The position numbers and the translations under genes are program-made. This document shows, piece by piece, positions 28,502 to 39,963 of a DNA stretch of 64,000 bases; position 1 is the first letter of the stretch; every line of letters begins with the position of its first letter. This stretch comes from Methylotenera versatilis 79 (GTDB lineage: Bacteria; Pseudomonadota; Gammaproteobacteria; Burkholderiales; Methylophilaceae): the NCBI RefSeq assembly GCF_000384375.1, contig NZ_ARVX01000001.1, positions 868,001 through 932,000 of the forward strand. Reading direction: 5' to 3'. The notes beneath the pieces are model-generated. The model was not told the origin of the DNA. It did no database searches and worked only from the letters and a program-made list of their open reading frames with translations.

Positions 28502-29785
28502 ATGACATCACTTAATCAATCGTTATTTGAACAATCCCAACAATTAATTCCAGGCGGTGTTAATTCGCCAGTGCGTGCCTTTCGCTCAGTAGGTGGCACT
28601 CCAGTATTCTTTAAAAAAGGTTTGGGTTCCAAATTGTGGGATGTCGACGGTAAAGAATACATTGATTACATCAATTCCTGGGGCCCGATGATTGTCGGTC
28701 ATGCACATCCAGAAGTGATTGCTGCTGTACAAGCTGCTGCGGCTAATAGTCTTTCGTTTGGGGCGCCAACAGGCCTTGAGCTGGAAATGGCGGTGCTGAT
28801 TAACAAGCTCGTGCCAAGTATGGAACAAGTGCGTTTAAATAGTAGTGGCACAGAAGCGACGATGAGCGCAATCCGTGTGGCGCGGGGGTTTACAGGCCGC
28901 GATACGATTGTGAAATTTGAAGGTTGTTATCATGGTCATTCAGATGGCTTGCTGGTAAAAGCAGGTTCTGGCTTGTTAACGTTTGGTGAGCCAGATTCTG
29001 GCGGTGTGCCAGCAAGTGTAGCCGCTCACACTTTAACCCTGGAATACAACAACACGCAGCAATTGCAAGATTTATTCGACAAGCGCGGCGATGAGATCGC
29101 CTGTGTGATTATTGAGCCAGTAGTTGGCAATATGAACTTGATCGTGCCAAAAATGGAGTTTTTGCAGACCTTACGTGCGTTATGTACCAAACACGGCGCA
29201 ATTCTTATTTTTGATGAAGTGATGACTGGATTTAGGGTGCATTTGGGTGGCGCGCAGACTTTGTATAATATCACGCCAGATATGACCACATTAGGCAAAG
29301 TGATTGGCGGCGGATTGCCAGTTGGCGCATTTGGAGGACGTAAAGATATTATGAGTGTATTGGCGCCGCTGGGTAAGGTGTATCAAGCAGGTACTTTGTC
29401 TGGTAATCCTGTGGCGGTAAGTGCCGGTTTGGCGACACTTAACTTGATTCAAGCGCCAGATTTTCACACTAAATTAACGGCTCAAACCAAGCGTTTAATG
29501 GATGGATTAAAACAAGCTGCCAAACAAGCTAACGTTACGTTTAATGCGCAAAATGTCGGCGGCATGTTTGGCTTGTATTTCAGTGAGAATTGCCCGACCA
29601 GCTATGCTGAAATCATGCAAGATAACAATAAAGACCATTTCAATCGTTTTTTCCACAGCATGCTGGATAGCGGTATTTATTTGGGGCCGTCTGCTTTTGA
29701 GGCAGGTTTTGTTTCTGCCGCACATTCTGATGCAGATATTGCCTACACGATTGAAGCCGCAAAAAAAGCTTTCGCAGCTTTGTAG
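28502..29785 (+). CDS. hemL: Glutamate-1-semialdehyde 2,1-aminomutase HemL
   Basis: PLP enzyme that converts glutamate-1-semialdehyde to 5-aminolevulinate in the C5 heme pathway. The 427 residues carry [17 protein letters not shown] at the start, [27 protein letters not shown], and the PLP lysine at about 265 in [18 protein letters not shown]. It lies 2 bases after thiE, so it is co-transcribed with thiD-thiE. Heme output would serve the cytochromes encoded elsewhere in the window. Confidence 0.96.
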   Translation: MTSLNQSLFEQSQQLIPGGVNSPVRAFRSVGGTPVFFKKGLGSKLWDVDGKEYIDYINSWGPMIVGHAHPEVIAAVQAAAANSLSFGAPTGLELEMAVLINKLVPSMEQVRLNSSGTEATMSAIRVARGFTGRDTIVKFEGCYHGHSDGLLVKAGSGLLTFGEPDSGGVPASVAAHTLTLEYNNTQQLQDLFDKRGDEIACVIIEPVVGNMNLIVPKMEFLQTLRALCTKHGAILIFDEVMTGFRVHLGGAQTLYNITPDMTTLGKVIGGGLPVGAFGGRKDIMSVLAPLGKVYQAGTLSGNPVAVSAGLATLNLIQAPDFHTKLTAQTKRLMDGLKQAAKQANVTFNAQNVGGMFGLYFSENCPTSYAEIMQDNNKDHFNRFFHSMLDSGIYLGPSAFEAGFVSAAHSDADIAYTIEAAKKAFAAL

Positions 29786-29804
29786 GGTTTAGATTAACGC
29801 ATTT

Positions 29805-30056
29805 TTAATGCGTCATTTGCAATCTGGAGCTTTGTCCTGCTTCGCTTGAGTTCATAGTGCGATTAACCGCTTCAATATGGTCTAGCTGTAAACTTGCTTT
29901 CATCATGAGATTAGCAACGCGCTGAATCACATCTGGATTCAGGCGCAAAGAAATCGCGCCGATTTCTAGCTCCACCACATTGCAGTCTTGGCAATAAGTT
30001 AAGCGAACGCCTAGGCTATCCGCTAATATAAGTTTTTCGCAAAAAGCTTCTTTCAT
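29805..30056 (-). CDS. Small Fur-regulated protein of unknown function with CxxC motif
   Basis: 83-residue soluble protein (MKEAFCEKLILADSLGVRLTY start). It contains CQDC near residue 22, followed by the amphipathic segment VVELEIGAISLRLNPDVI and a helical C-terminal part. I cannot assign a family. AAGGAAC precedes the ATG, and a promoter with an overlapping Fur box sits directly upstream, so it should be induced by iron shortage. It is convergent with hemL (19 bp apart) and divergent from gltB. The CxxC plus extra cysteine at 6 could bind metal. Confidence 0.75.
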   Translation of the reverse strand: MKEAFCEKLILADSLGVRLTYCQDCNVVELEIGAISLRLNPDVIQRVANLMMKASLQLDHIEAVNRTMNSSEAGQSSRLQMTH

Positions 30057-30073
30057 CTTAAGTTCCTTTTCAG

Positions 30074-30102
30074 TTTATATTAGAGAAACAATGCACTGGT
30101 TA
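30074..30102 (-). promoter_or_regulatory. Sigma-70 promoter of the Fur-controlled gene
   Basis: Minus strand: -35 TTGTAA (about 30102-30097), 17-base spacer, -10 TAATAT (about 30079-30074). The -35 end abuts the Fur box, so Fur binding would block polymerase. Confidence 0.55.
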
Positions 30103-30120
30103 CAAATGATAATCATTCTC
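30102..30120. promoter_or_regulatory. Fur box
   Basis: ACAAATGATAATCATTCTC matches 15 of 19 positions of the Fur consensus GATAATGATAATCATTATC, including an uninterrupted core from position 4 to 16. It is centred about 55 bp upstream of the ATG at 30056 and about 100 bp upstream of the gltB promoter. Confidence 0.8.
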
Positions 30121-30195
30121 ATTTGCATTGTCAAATTATTTTAGTTTGATAGAGCTTTTTTGCGCTGAAAATATCATCAATCTGCACTTAAGCGA

Positions 30196-30224
30196 TTGAA
30201 CTTGAAAGCATTAAACGGTATTAT
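30196..30224 (+). promoter_or_regulatory. Sigma-70 promoter of gltB
   Basis: -35 TTGAAC (30196-30201), 17-base spacer, -10 TATTAT (30219-30224). Predicted start near 30231, giving a leader of about 110 bases to the ATG at 30341. Confidence 0.6.
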
Positions 30225-30340
30225 TGAAGGTTCCGCTAAATGTTTTGATACAGAATTATTAGGCTAAGAATATGCAATCCGAAATGACACTTAAGATTGA
30301 AGTGCTAAACCCAAAAACTGAAATACAGGAGGCTAAAAGT

Positions 30341-33300
30341 ATGGCTCAAAATAGCCTAGCTCCTAAAAATCAAGGTTTATACAATTCAGCAAACGAAAAA
30401 GATGCCTGTGGTGTGGGTTTTGTTGCGCACATTAAAGGTAAGAAAAGCCATGAAATTGTGCAAAAAGGTTTGGAGCTGCTCACCAATCTAACGCATCGTG
30501 GTGCGACAGGTTACGATCCCAAGCTGGGTGATGGCGCAGGTTTGTTAATGCAAATGCCAGATGCATTTATGCGTAAACAAGCCGTTAAGCTGAATATCAG
30601 TCTCCCAGAAGCAGGTCAATACGCAGTTGGTAATGTTTTTTTACCGCAAGTTGCAAAAAGTCGTGAAGCTTGCGAAGCGCTAATCACAAAAATCATTGCA
30701 GAAGAAAACCAAACATTCCTTGGTTGGCGTGATGTGCCGGTGAACAATAGTAATATTGCCCAAGCTGCACGCGATGTTGAGCCGATTATGCGACAAGTGA
30801 TTATTGCAAGCACAGTTTCAGATCAAAATGTGTTTGAGCGTAAATTGTTTGTCATCCGTAAACGTATTGAGCATGCTGTACGCGCTTTAAATTTAAATGA
30901 CAAAGCCGCTTTTTACATACCGTCGTTATCTTCACGTACCATTGTTTACAAAGGTATGTTGTTGGCGAACGAAGTAGGCGTTTATTACACGGATTTAAAC
31001 GATGAAAGCGTCGTTTCAGCACTAGCGCTAGTGCATCAACGCTTTTCAACTAATACTTTCCCTGCTTGGGATTTAGCCCATCCATTCCGCATGATTGCGC
31101 ATAACGGTGAAATCAATACCGTGCAAGGCAACGTGAATTGGATGGCAGCGCGTCACGAGACAATGAGGTCAAGCGTGATTGGTGAGGATTTAGAGAAGCT
31201 TTGGCCATTAATTGCAGAAGGTCAGTCAGATTCAGCTTGTTTTGATAACTGTTTAGAGTTGTTAGTCGCTGGTGGTTATTCATTGCCACACGCAATGATG
31301 ATGTTGATTCCTGAAGCTTGGGGCGCAAAAGATGGCGCAGGTAAGCCGCTAATGGATGAAGAGCGCCGAGCTTTTTATGAATATCACGCAGCATTAATGG
31401 AGCCATGGGATGGCCCAGCAGCGGTAGCATTTACCGATGGCCGCATGATTGGCGCAACATTGGACCGTAACGGTCTGCGCCCTGCTCGCTATTTAGTGAC
31501 AGATGACGACATAGTGATGATGGCATCTGAAATGGGTGTGCTGACTTTTTCACAAGAAAAAATCGTGAAAAAATGGCGCTTAGAGCCAGGAAAAATGTTG
31601 CTGATTGATACTGAAGAAGGCCGTATTATTGGCGATGCTGAAGTGAAAAATGCGCTAGCAACAGCCAAACCTTATAAACAATGGATTGAAAAAACACGCT
31701 ACTTTTTGAGCGATATGTCAAAAGTAGAGGGCAAGCTAGAAATGGCTGCCAGCTTGTTAGATACACAACAAGCATTTGGTTATACGCAGGAAGATATCAA
31801 ATTTGTAATGGCACCAATGGTCGCTAATGGCGAAGAAGGTGCCGGGTCTATGGGTAATGACGCAGCATTACCTGTGTTGTCAGCCAAACCAAAACTGCTG
31901 TACAACTATTTCAAACAGTTATTCGCACAAGTGACTAACCCGCCAATTGACCCGATTCGTGAAGAATTGGTGATGTCGTTGGTGACATTTATTGGTCCTA
32001 AACCAAACTTGTTAGGCGTGGATGAAACTACTCCACCAATGCGCTTGGAAGCTGGACAGCCAGTATTAATGCTGGATGAGTTAGAGCAATTAAAAGCTAT
32101 TGCAACGCTCACGCACAACCAATATAAATCTTTAGTGCTAGACATTACCTACCCTACAACATTAGGTAAGGATGGCATGGCTGCTGCGGTAGCGAATATT
32201 GCAAGTGCTGCAGAAAGCGCAGTGCATGATGGATTTAATATTTTAATTCTGTCAGACAGAAACGTTAGTGCAGACCGCCTGGCGATTCCTGCCCTGCTGG
32301 CTTGCTCTGCAACACATGAGCATTTAGTGCAACATGGCCTAAGAACCAGCACTGGTTTGGTAATAGATACAGGCTCTGCGCGCGAAGTACATCATTTTGC
32401 ATTGCTTGCTGGTTACGGGGCCGAAGCGGTTTGCCCATGGTTAGCGTTTGAAACCATTAATCATATGGCGAATGACCAATCAAATAGTAAAACAAATGAC
32501 GAAGGTGCCAAAAAATTCGTAAAAGCTATCGGCAAAGGTTTGTACAAAGTGATGTCGAAAATGGGCATTTCTACATACCAGTCTTACTGTGGCGCACAAA
32601 TTTTTGAAGCAATTGGCTTAAACACAGCGTTTGTAGACAAGTACTTTACTGGCACTGCGACTAATATCGAAGGTATAGGCTTAGATCAAGTCGCAGAAGA
32701 AGCTGAACGTTTACATTTAAGTGCTTTTGGCGATGATCCTGTATTGGCGAATAGCCTTGATGCAGGCGGCGAGTACGCATTCCGTGTGCGTGGCGAAGAG
32801 CATATGTGGACGCCAGATTCCATCGCAAAATTACAACATGCGACACGTACTAACTCTGCGACGACTTATAAAGAATATGCCGCGTTAATTAATGACCAAA
32901 CGCGCCGCCATATGACTTTGCGTGGCTTGTTTGAAATTAAATCAGCGGGTTCAGCCATTCCACTAGATTCAGTTGAGTCAGCCAAAGAAATCGTCAAACG
33001 CTTTGCTACAGGCGCTATGTCTTTAGGTTCTATTTCTACCGAAGCGCATGCAACTCTAGCCATCGCGATGAACCGAATTGGTGGTAAATCAAATACCGGT
33101 GAAGGTGGCGAAGACGCGAAACGTTTCATTCCAGTAGCTAGTGATACCACCATGGCAAACGTGATTGGCGCCAAAAATATTGTGCGCGATATTCCACTTA
33201 AAGCGGGCGACTCTATGCGCTCACGCATTAAACAAGTGGCATCTGGTCGTTTTGGTGTGACTGCTGAGTATTTGGCTTCAGCCGATCAAATTCAAATCAA

Positions 33301-34987
33301 AATGGCACAAGGTGCAAAACCAGGTGAAGGTGGTCAATTACCTGGTCATAAGGTTTCAGAATATATCGCTAAATTGCGTTTTTCAGTACCGGGCGTGGGT
33401 TTGATTTCACCGCCTCCACATCATGATATCTATTCAATTGAAGATTTAGCGCAATTGATTCATGACCTTAAAAATGCCAATCCAAAAGCCTCAATCTCGG
33501 TAAAACTGGTTTCTGAAACTGGTATCGGTACCGTAGCGGCAGGTGTAGCGAAAGCGAAATCAGATCACATCGTGGTTGCAGGTCATGATGGTGGAACTGG
33601 CGCATCGCCAATCTCATCAGTCAAACATGCAGGTACGCCGTGGGAATTAGGCTTGGCTGAAACACAGCAGACTTTAGTGCTGAATCAATTGCGCGGTCGC
33701 GTAGTTGTGCAAGTTGACGGACAAATGAAAACAGGCCGCGACGTGCTGATTGGTGCATTGTTAGGTGCAGATGAATTCGGTTTCGCAACGGCGCCGCTAG
33801 TAGTTGAAGGCTGTATCATGATGCGTAAATGCCATCTAAATACTTGCCCAGTTGGCGTGGCTACGCAAGATCCAGAATTACGTAAACGCTTTACTGGACA
33901 ACCTGAACATGTGGTGAATTACTTCTTCTTTGTCGCTGAAGAAGTACGTGAATTAATGGCTTCAATCGGTATTGCCAAATTTGATGACTTGATTGGTCGT
34001 GCCGATTTACTGGATATGCAAGCAGGTATCGATCACTGGAAAATCAATGGCTTAGATTTCAGTAAAGTATTCCACTTGCCAGAAATGCCAGCCAGTGTCT
34101 CACGCAAAAATAATGACGTGCAAGACCATGGACTAATTAATGCGTTGGATAACAAGTTAATCACGCTTGCTAATGACGCATTAGAAACTGGCAAAAAAGT
34201 CGTGTTAGATATTCCAATCACCAACACAAATCGTACTGTTGGAACCATGTTATCAAACCAAGTTGCGACGCGCTATGGCAATACTGGCTTGCCAGATGAC
34301 ACGATTCACGTGAATTTCACTGGTACATCTGGCCAAAGTTTTGCGGCATTTTTAGCCAAAGGTATCACGTTTGAATTAACGGGTGAAGGTAACGATTACG
34401 TTGGTAAAGGTTTGTGTGGCGGACGTATCACCATCAAACCGCCAGTCGCGTTCCGTGGTATTGCGCACGAAAATATCATCATCGGTAATACCGTAATGTA
34501 CGGTGCAACCACAGGTGAAAGCTACTTTAGAGGCGTGGCAGGTGAACGTTTCTGTGTGCGCAATTCTGGTGCATCTGCGGTAGTTGAGGGCGTAGGCAAC
34601 CACGGTTGTGAATATATGACAGGCGGAACGGTAGTCGTTTTAGGCGTAACAGGCCAAAACTTTGCTGCAGGGATGAGTGGCGGCGTGGCTTATGTTTACG
34701 ATGAAGATGGCTTGTTTGCTAGACGTTGCAACATGAGCATGGTGTCGCTAGAAAAAGTGGAAACTGCAGAATCTTGTGTTGGAAAAATACATCATTTAGA
34801 TCAGCCAGATGAAATCACATTGAAAACGCTGATTGAAAATCACGCCAAATACACAGGCAGCGTGCGTGCTAGTGCGATGTTGGCAGATTGGGCAAATTAC
34901 AGAGCTAAATTTGTAAAAGTGATGCCAAACGAATATAAACGTGCGTTGATTGAGTTGGCTGAAGACAAGGCATTGGTAGCAGCATAA
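30341..34987 (+). CDS. gltB: Glutamate synthase (NADPH) large subunit GltB
   Basis: Converts glutamine and 2-oxoglutarate to two glutamates, the main ammonia assimilation route with glutamine synthetase. I start at ATG 30341 ([10 protein letters not shown], 1548 residues) because AGGAGG lies 8 bases upstream; an in-frame ATG at 30272 would add 23 residues. The nucleophile is Cys23 in [14 protein letters not shown], exposed after propeptide removal. The glutaminase domain, a central domain, and the FMN synthase domain follow. The 3Fe-4S cysteines are at 1158, 1164 and 1169 in [17 protein letters not shown]-terminal GXGXG beta-helix ends the protein. gltD follows 95 bp later. Confidence 0.97.
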   Translation: MAQNSLAPKNQGLYNSANEKDACGVGFVAHIKGKKSHEIVQKGLELLTNLTHRGATGYDPKLGDGAGLLMQMPDAFMRKQAVKLNISLPEAGQYAVGNVFLPQVAKSREACEALITKIIAEENQTFLGWRDVPVNNSNIAQAARDVEPIMRQVIIASTVSDQNVFERKLFVIRKRIEHAVRALNLNDKAAFYIPSLSSRTIVYKGMLLANEVGVYYTDLNDESVVSALALVHQRFSTNTFPAWDLAHPFRMIAHNGEINTVQGNVNWMAARHETMRSSVIGEDLEKLWPLIAEGQSDSACFDNCLELLVAGGYSLPHAMMMLIPEAWGAKDGAGKPLMDEERRAFYEYHAALMEPWDGPAAVAFTDGRMIGATLDRNGLRPARYLVTDDDIVMMASEMGVLTFSQEKIVKKWRLEPGKMLLIDTEEGRIIGDAEVKNALATAKPYKQWIEKTRYFLSDMSKVEGKLEMAASLLDTQQAFGYTQEDIKFVMAPMVANGEEGAGSMGNDAALPVLSAKPKLLYNYFKQLFAQVTNPPIDPIREELVMSLVTFIGPKPNLLGVDETTPPMRLEAGQPVLMLDELEQLKAIATLTHNQYKSLVLDITYPTTLGKDGMAAAVANIASAAESAVHDGFNILILSDRNVSADRLAIPALLACSATHEHLVQHGLRTSTGLVIDTGSAREVHHFALLAGYGAEAVCPWLAFETINHMANDQSNSKTNDEGAKKFVKAIGKGLYKVMSKMGISTYQSYCGAQIFEAIGLNTAFVDKYFTGTATNIEGIGLDQVAEEAERLHLSAFGDDPVLANSLDAGGEYAFRVRGEEHMWTPDSIAKLQHATRTNSATTYKEYAALINDQTRRHMTLRGLFEIKSAGSAIPLDSVESAKEIVKRFATGAMSLGSISTEAHATLAIAMNRIGGKSNTGEGGEDAKRFIPVASDTTMANVIGAKNIVRDIPLKAGDSMRSRIKQVASGRFGVTAEYLASADQIQIKMAQGAKPGEGGQLPGHKVSEYIAKLRFSVPGVGLISPPPHHDIYSIEDLAQLIHDLKNANPKASISVKLVSETGIGTVAAGVAKAKSDHIVVAGHDGGTGASPISSVKHAGTPWELGLAETQQTLVLNQLRGRVVVQVDGQMKTGRDVLIGALLGADEFGFATAPLVVEGCIMMRKCHLNTCPVGVATQDPELRKRFTGQPEHVVNYFFFVAEEVRELMASIGIAKFDDLIGRADLLDMQAGIDHWKINGLDFSKVFHLPEMPASVSRKNNDVQDHGLINALDNKLITLANDALETGKKVVLDIPITNTNRTVGTMLSNQVATRYGNTGLPDDTIHVNFTGTSGQSFAAFLAKGITFELTGEGNDYVGKGLCGGRITIKPPVAFRGIAHENIIIGNTVMYGATTGESYFRGVAGERFCVRNSGASAVVEGVGNHGCEYMTGGTVVVLGVTGQNFAAGMSGGVAYVYDEDGLFARRCNMSMVSLEKVETAESCVGKIHHLDQPDEITLKTLIENHAKYTGSVRASAMLADWANYRAKFVKVMPNEYKRALIELAEDKALVAA

Positions 34988-35082
34988 CGTGCTTACACAA
35001 AGTTGGCTGTAAACTTGCTTGTTAAAAAGTTAACACTAAAAACACGGCAAAAAAAATTAAATATGGGTAAGGGCTTATTAGT

Positions 35083-36510
35083 ATGGGCAAAGTAACAGGT
35101 TTTATGGAGTTTGAACGACTGGCAGAAGCAAATCTACCAGTCGTTGATCGTGTTAAGAATTACAAAGAATTTGTGCTGCATTTAACGGACGATCAAGCCA
35201 AGCAACAAGGCGCGCGCTGTATGGATTGCGGCATTCCGTTCTGTACAACTGGTTGTCCAATCAATAATATTATTCCGGATTGGAATGATCTGGTTTATAG
35301 CCAAGATTGGCGTGGCGCAATCGATGTGTTGCATTCAACTAATAATTTCCCGGAGTTTACTGGTCGTATTTGCCCGGCGCCTTGCGAAGCTGCCTGTACA
35401 TTGAATATTAATGCTGATCCGGTTGGCATTAAGTCGATTGAGCACGCGATTATCGATAAAGCATGGGAAAACGATTGGGTAACACCGCAAGTTCCAACGC
35501 ACAAAACAGGTAAGAAAGTCGCGATTGTGGGCTCAGGCCCTGCAGGATTAGCCGCTGCGCAACAGTTAGCGCGCGTTGGCCATGACGTTGTTGTATTAGA
35601 AAAAAGTAGTCGCATCGGTGGTTTGTTGCGCTATGGTATTCCAGATTTCAAAATGGAAAAATTCCATATTGATCGTCGTATGACGCAGATGGAAGCCGAG
35701 GGCGTTGAGTTTCGCGTCAATCAAAACGTGGGCGAAAATGTGCTTGCGGATGATTTATTAGCAGAATTTGATGCGGTTATTTTAGCTGGCGGTGCTGAGC
35801 ATCCACGCGATTTACCCGTCACAGGTCGCGAGTTAGATGGCGTGATGTACGCAATGGATTTTTTAACGCCGCAAAATAAAGTGGTCGCAGGCGACACGAT
35901 TGCTAACCAAGTGATGGCGACCAATAAAAACGTTGTCGTGATTGGTGGTGGCGATACAGGTTCTGACTGCGTAGGCACGTCAAACCGTCATGGCGCGTTA
36001 AGTATCACGCAGTTTGAGTTAATGCCGCAGCCGCCAGAAAAAGAGAATAAAGAGCTATTTTGGCCAAATTGGCCACTTAAAATGCGTACTTCAAGTTCGC
36101 ATGAAGAAGGTGCGAACCGCGATTGGTCTATTACCACTAAAGAACTAATTGGCGAAAATGGTAAAGTGGCCGCGCTAAAAGGCTGTAAAGTAGAATGGAA
36201 AGACGGCAAAATGGTTGAAGTTGCTGATACTGAGTTTGTGATTAAGGCCGATTTAGTATTATTGGCGATGGGTTTTGTCTCACCAGTGCAAAAATTGTTA
36301 GATGCATTTGGCGTAGAAAAAGACAATCGCGGTAATGCAAAAGCGACCACTGAGGGCGCTGAAAGTTATAAAACCAGCAAGGCTAAAGTATTCGCTGCGG
36401 GTGATGTGCGTCGCGGTCAATCCTTGGTGGTTTGGGCAATTCGCGAAGGTCGCCAAGCGGCAAAAGCCGTAGATGAGTTCTTAATGGGTTCATCCACACT
36501 GCCGCGTTAA
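35083..36510 (+). CDS. gltD: Glutamate synthase small subunit GltD
   Basis: FAD- and iron-sulfur-containing subunit that feeds NADPH electrons to GltB. The 475 residues include N-terminal 4Fe-4S cysteines ([17 protein letters not shown] near 45-60; [12 protein letters not shown] near 93), an FAD-binding [14 protein letters not shown] near 150, and an NADPH-binding [11 protein letters not shown] near 290. The C-terminal FAD segment [20 protein letters not shown] completes it. Length matches the family. Confidence 0.96.
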   Translation: MGKVTGFMEFERLAEANLPVVDRVKNYKEFVLHLTDDQAKQQGARCMDCGIPFCTTGCPINNIIPDWNDLVYSQDWRGAIDVLHSTNNFPEFTGRICPAPCEAACTLNINADPVGIKSIEHAIIDKAWENDWVTPQVPTHKTGKKVAIVGSGPAGLAAAQQLARVGHDVVVLEKSSRIGGLLRYGIPDFKMEKFHIDRRMTQMEAEGVEFRVNQNVGENVLADDLLAEFDAVILAGGAEHPRDLPVTGRELDGVMYAMDFLTPQNKVVAGDTIANQVMATNKNVVVIGGGDTGSDCVGTSNRHGALSITQFELMPQPPEKENKELFWPNWPLKMRTSSSHEEGANRDWSITTKELIGENGKVAALKGCKVEWKDGKMVEVADTEFVIKADLVLLAMGFVSPVQKLLDAFGVEKDNRGNAKATTEGAESYKTSKAKVFAAGDVRRGQSLVVWAIREGRQAAKAVDEFLMGSSTLPR

Positions 36511-36552
36511 ATAGCCAAACTGAATTTGAATTTAGTTAAGTGAATTAGAAAA

Positions 36553-36592
36553 CAAAGGATGCAAAGTAAAACTGCTTTGTGTCCTTTTTTAT
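36553..36592 (+). terminator. Terminator of gltBD
   Basis: Imperfect hairpin AAAGGATGCAAAG / CTTTGTGTCCTTT followed by a T run. Confidence 0.75.
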
Positions 36593-36629
36593 TAGGCCGA
36601 AAATTAAGTCGTTATTTAGGTAGTAAATC

Positions 36630-37694
36630 ATGAGTCAATTGCAAAACGATACATTCTTAAAAGCGCTGATGCGCCAACCCACAGACTACACGCCAGTGTG
36701 GATGATGCGTCAAGCTGGACGTTATTTGCCAGAGTATAAACAAAGCCGTAAAACCGCGGGTAGCTTTTTGCAGCTATGCAAAAGCCCAGATTTTGCGACT
36801 GAAGTGACGATGCAACCGCTAGATCGTTATCCATTATTAGATGCTTCTATTTTGTTCTCTGATATTCTCACCGTGCCAGATGCAATGGGTTTAGGCTTAT
36901 ATTTTGAAGAAGGCGAAGGCCCAAAATTTGAGCGTACTTTGCGCGAAGAAGCCGATATACAGAAGTTAACCGTACCAGACATGGCAAAACTGCATTACGT
37001 ATTTGATGCCGTTAGCCAGATTCGCAAAACGATTAATGGCCGCGTGCCGCTGATTGGATTCTCAGGCAGTCCGTGGACGCTTGCGACATATATGGTGGAA
37101 GGCAAAGGCGGTACGGATTTTTTAAATATCAAAAAAATGGCTTACGCGCGACCAGATTTACTGCACCATATTTTAGAAACCACCGCACAAACAGTCATTC
37201 AATACCTAAATGCGCAAATCGCTGCAGGCGCACAAGCAGTGATGATATTCGACTCATGGGGTGGCGCACTTTCACACAATGCATACAAAGAATTTTCGCT
37301 AAACTACATGCATAAAATCGTGGCAGGCTTAACTAAAGATAACGAAGGTCGTAAAGTTCCCAGCGTCGTTTTCACCAAAGGCGGCGCGTTATGGTTAGAA
37401 GCACAAGCAGAGATTGGCGCAGATGCATTAGGTTTAGACTGGACTGTCGATATCGGTTCAGCACGTCAACGTGTTGGCGGTAAAGTAGCGCTGCAAGGCA
37501 ACTTAGACCCAGCTATTTTGTTATCAACACCAGAAGCAATCGAAAAAGAAGTTGCGAATATCTTAGCCAGTTACGGTCATGGCAACGGTCATGTATTTAA
37601 TTTAGGTCACGGCATCACACAATGGACGCCGCCTGAAAACGCAGCGGCGATGCTTGCCGCAGTTCGAGAACATAGTAAGCAGTATCATCAGTAA
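36630..37694 (+). CDS. hemE: Uroporphyrinogen decarboxylase HemE
   Basis: Removes the four acetate carboxyls of uroporphyrinogen III to give coproporphyrinogen III in heme synthesis. The 354 residues carry [15 protein letters not shown] near 23-37 (substrate-binding Arg), the [13 protein letters not shown] stretch with the catalytic Asp, [13 protein letters not shown], and the C-terminal [15 protein letters not shown]. Normal length. It has its own terminator. Confidence 0.97.
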   Translation: MSQLQNDTFLKALMRQPTDYTPVWMMRQAGRYLPEYKQSRKTAGSFLQLCKSPDFATEVTMQPLDRYPLLDASILFSDILTVPDAMGLGLYFEEGEGPKFERTLREEADIQKLTVPDMAKLHYVFDAVSQIRKTINGRVPLIGFSGSPWTLATYMVEGKGGTDFLNIKKMAYARPDLLHHILETTAQTVIQYLNAQIAAGAQAVMIFDSWGGALSHNAYKEFSLNYMHKIVAGLTKDNEGRKVPSVVFTKGGALWLEAQAEIGADALGLDWTVDIGSARQRVGGKVALQGNLDPAILLSTPEAIEKEVANILASYGHGNGHVFNLGHGITQWTPPENAAAMLAAVREHSKQYHQ

Positions 37695-37696
37695 TA

Positions 37697-37722
37697 AAAA
37701 GCCCGCAATTGCGGGCTTTTTT
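37697..37722 (+). terminator. Terminator of hemE
   Basis: AAAAGCCCGCAATTGCGGGCTTTT palindrome with a T run (stem GCCCGC/GCGGGC, tight 2-4 base loop). Symmetric, so it may also serve the convergent cytochrome b561 gene. Confidence 0.85.
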
Positions 37723-37756
37723 AATGTAAAAATAGTGTTAAGTATTTTGCTAATAA

Positions 37757-38353
37757 TTAGAGCGACATGCGTTTAAGCGTGTCATCTTTATCAATAAACT
37801 TATGTTTAAGCGCGCCAGCGATGTGCAAAAACAGCACGACTAAAATAATGATGGCGATTATTTCGTGTGCCGCTTCAAAAATATCACGTAAACCAGCGTC
37901 ATCTAAACCCTTAATAAACGGCACGCCAAACCATTTCACGCCATATTTGCTGGAAACAGCGGTGATCAATCCGCTTAATGGCATGGCAATCATCAATAAA
38001 TAAAGAAAGTGATGTGTGCCAGTGGCTAATTTACGTTCCCAAACTTTGTAAGTGGTAAGTAGCGCAGGTGGTTTATGCGTGATGCGCCAAAGAATACGAA
38101 TAATGATTAAGCCGAATAGTGTAATGCCAATAGACTTATGCAGATTGAAATAAAACGTACGTGGTGTGGCTTCTTCAGCCAATTGCCATGTGTAAACGCC
38201 TAAATCAAATAAGTCATACGATATTTGTTTGGCGCCCTCTTTTGGCAAACCGGTCATATACCAACCCAAAGCGAACATGCCTAAAATGGCGATGGCGATT
38301 AGCCAATGTAGTATTACAGCGGTTTTGGTATAGCGTGATGCGTTATTCGTCAT
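37757..38353 (-). CDS. Cytochrome b561 (YceJ/CybB type)
   Basis: Diheme four-helix inner-membrane cytochrome b, 198 residues, with heme histidines in AVILHWLIA, FNLHKSIG, GTHHFLYLLM and ALHVAG-like FLHIAGALKHKFIDKD. An extra periplasmic loop (DLFDLGVYTWQLAEEATPR) is typical of the YceJ group. I use ATG 38353 (MTNNASRYTK), with GGAAG 7 bases upstream, in place of the upstream frame start at 38383. E. coli CybB oxidises superoxide to feed quinone; whether this one does is unknown. Confidence 0.87.
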   Translation of the reverse strand: MTNNASRYTKTAVILHWLIAIAILGMFALGWYMTGLPKEGAKQISYDLFDLGVYTWQLAEEATPRTFYFNLHKSIGITLFGLIIIRILWRITHKPPALLTTYKVWERKLATGTHHFLYLLMIAMPLSGLITAVSSKYGVKWFGVPFIKGLDDAGLRDIFEAAHEIIAIIILVVLFLHIAGALKHKFIDKDDTLKRMSL

Positions 38354-38486
38354 ACAAATCTTCCATTTATTTAAATTAAGCACCTATGTGACAACCATCA
38401 CACCTAAACGTTGGCCTAACTATTATGATAGGGCTATTATCATGGGAAAAAATCCTTACTGCAAGACTTTCAGAAAGTAGATAAAA

Positions 38487-39437
38487 ATGCGTATAAATAA
38501 GTCGTTAATATTGAGTCAATTTTTATTGTTAATGCTGTGTTTTTTAGCGTTAATCGGTTGTGTGCAGGCCGATGTTAAACCAAATAATTTTGCGATTGAA
38601 GATATAGGGAATGGCATTTATGTGCATCACGGCAAGCATTTAGATATTGATGAAGGTTATCAAGGCGATATTTGCAATATAAGTTTTGTGGTGGGCGAAC
38701 GTGGCGTTGCGGTGATTGATACTGGAGGTAGTTTAAAAGTGGGTCAGCAATTGCGCGAGGCGATTAAGAAAGTCACCGACAAGCCTATTTTATACGTCAT
38801 CAATACGCATGTGCATCCAGACCATATTTTTGGCAATGCAGTCTTTTTGCAGGATAAGCCACAGTTTGTCGGGCATTTTAAGCTGGCAGATGCAATGCAA
38901 TTACGTCAAGAAGCGTACGATAAATTGAATGTGAGATATTTAGGTGAAGATGCCAAAGGCAGCATTATCGTTAAGCCAACTTTACTTATTAAAGCGCCAA
39001 CAGATTTAGATTTAGGTGGCAGAACGTTAAAAGTGACGCCCTTTCCGAACGCGCATACGAATACGGATATTTCAGTAATCGATTCAAAGACGGGCACTTT
39101 ATTTACAGGCGACTTACTGTTTATAGAACGCACACCTGTGGTTGAAGGCGATATTAAAGGACTGATTGCGGCGATTGACGTACTTAAAACCTATCCTGCG
39201 AAACAAGTGGTTCCTGGTCACGGCCCTGTTGCAAAAGATTGGGTGGCTGCTCTGAATAACGAACAGCGTTATTTAAATGCGTTGTTGACGGACATTCGCG
39301 CGGTGATAAAAAACGGAGGTGATATGGGCAAAGCGATGGATACTGCCGCTGCGAGCGAAAAAGACAAATGGCTGTTATTTGATATTGCGAATCGGCGTAA
39401 TGTGAATACGCTTTATCCAGCTTTAGAGTGGGAATAA
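38487..39437 (+). CDS. Metallo-beta-lactamase-fold hydrolase, quinoprotein-relay type
   Basis: Exported zinc hydrolase of 316 residues. The signal region ends in ALIGC (possible lipoprotein Cys25). Metal ligands are His108, His110, Asp112 and His113 in NTHVHPDH, His in PFPNAHTNTD, Asp in FTGDLLF, and His in VPGHGP. The overall form matches what I know as quinoprotein relay system zinc metallohydrolases, found with PQQ-dependent dehydrogenases and cytochromes in methylotrophs. The family role is unproven. A convergent DoxX gene follows. Confidence 0.8.
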   Translation: MRINKSLILSQFLLLMLCFLALIGCVQADVKPNNFAIEDIGNGIYVHHGKHLDIDEGYQGDICNISFVVGERGVAVIDTGGSLKVGQQLREAIKKVTDKPILYVINTHVHPDHIFGNAVFLQDKPQFVGHFKLADAMQLRQEAYDKLNVRYLGEDAKGSIIVKPTLLIKAPTDLDLGGRTLKVTPFPNAHTNTDISVIDSKTGTLFTGDLLFIERTPVVEGDIKGLIAAIDVLKTYPAKQVVPGHGPVAKDWVAALNNEQRYLNALLTDIRAVIKNGGDMGKAMDTAAASEKDKWLLFDIANRRNVNTLYPALEWE

Positions 39438-39438
39438 A

Positions 39439-39464
39439 AAAAGCGGCATTAGCCGCTTTTTTTA
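39439..39464. terminator. Terminator between the metallohydrolase and doxX
   Basis: AAAGCGGCATTAGCCGCTTT hairpin (stem AAGCGGC/GCCGCTT) between A and T runs, able to act in both directions. Confidence 0.85.
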
Positions 39465-39494
39465 TCGCATTAACCTTATAAAAACTTGAATAAA

Positions 39495-39866
39495 TTAAGA
39501 TTTTTTAAGATTATCTAAGCTGAATGGCGTGACTGGATTGAGAGAAAGTATCAATAAACCGCCTGCAATCGCCCAATATTGCAACACAGGTAAATGTAAT
39601 AATACTGAGATGATGATGGCGTAAATCGCCATGAATACCGCAAAAAATTTAGTTTTAAAGCCGAACAACAAAGCCAAGCCGCCGACTAACTGTACCAAAA
39701 TAATCAATGGTGCGAAGATACCTGGTAAACCTAAACTGCCCAAGCCAGCTTGATATTGTTGATAACCATCAGGATTGCTGAAAAATCCAACAATTAACAT
39801 AACGATTTGTAATAAAAAAACTTGTGCGAGTAAAATGCGAGCAAGAGTAGATAAATAACGTTGCAT
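39495..39866 (-). CDS. DoxX family membrane protein
   Basis: Four-helix membrane protein of 123 residues (MQRYLSTLARILLAQ start). The open frame runs upstream to 40181 but that part overlaps the acetyltransferase on the other strand and lacks coding character. ATG 39866 has AAAGG upstream and gives the normal DoxX length. Family members accompany quinol oxidases and thiosulfate:quinone oxidoreductases; many simply have unknown roles. Convergent with the metallohydrolase gene. Confidence 0.85.
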   Translation of the reverse strand: MQRYLSTLARILLAQVFLLQIVMLIVGFFSNPDGYQQYQAGLGSLGLPGIFAPLIILVQLVGGLALLFGFKTKFFAVFMAIYAIIISVLLHLPVLQYWAIAGGLLILSLNPVTPFSLDNLKKS

Positions 39867-39963
39867 ATGAGCCTTTAACGAATTAGATGATAAAAAATCA
39901 AACTGAATCATGCACTGAACAGGCTTAACACGCAAGCCGTAGCGATTATCTAAGGACAAAATC

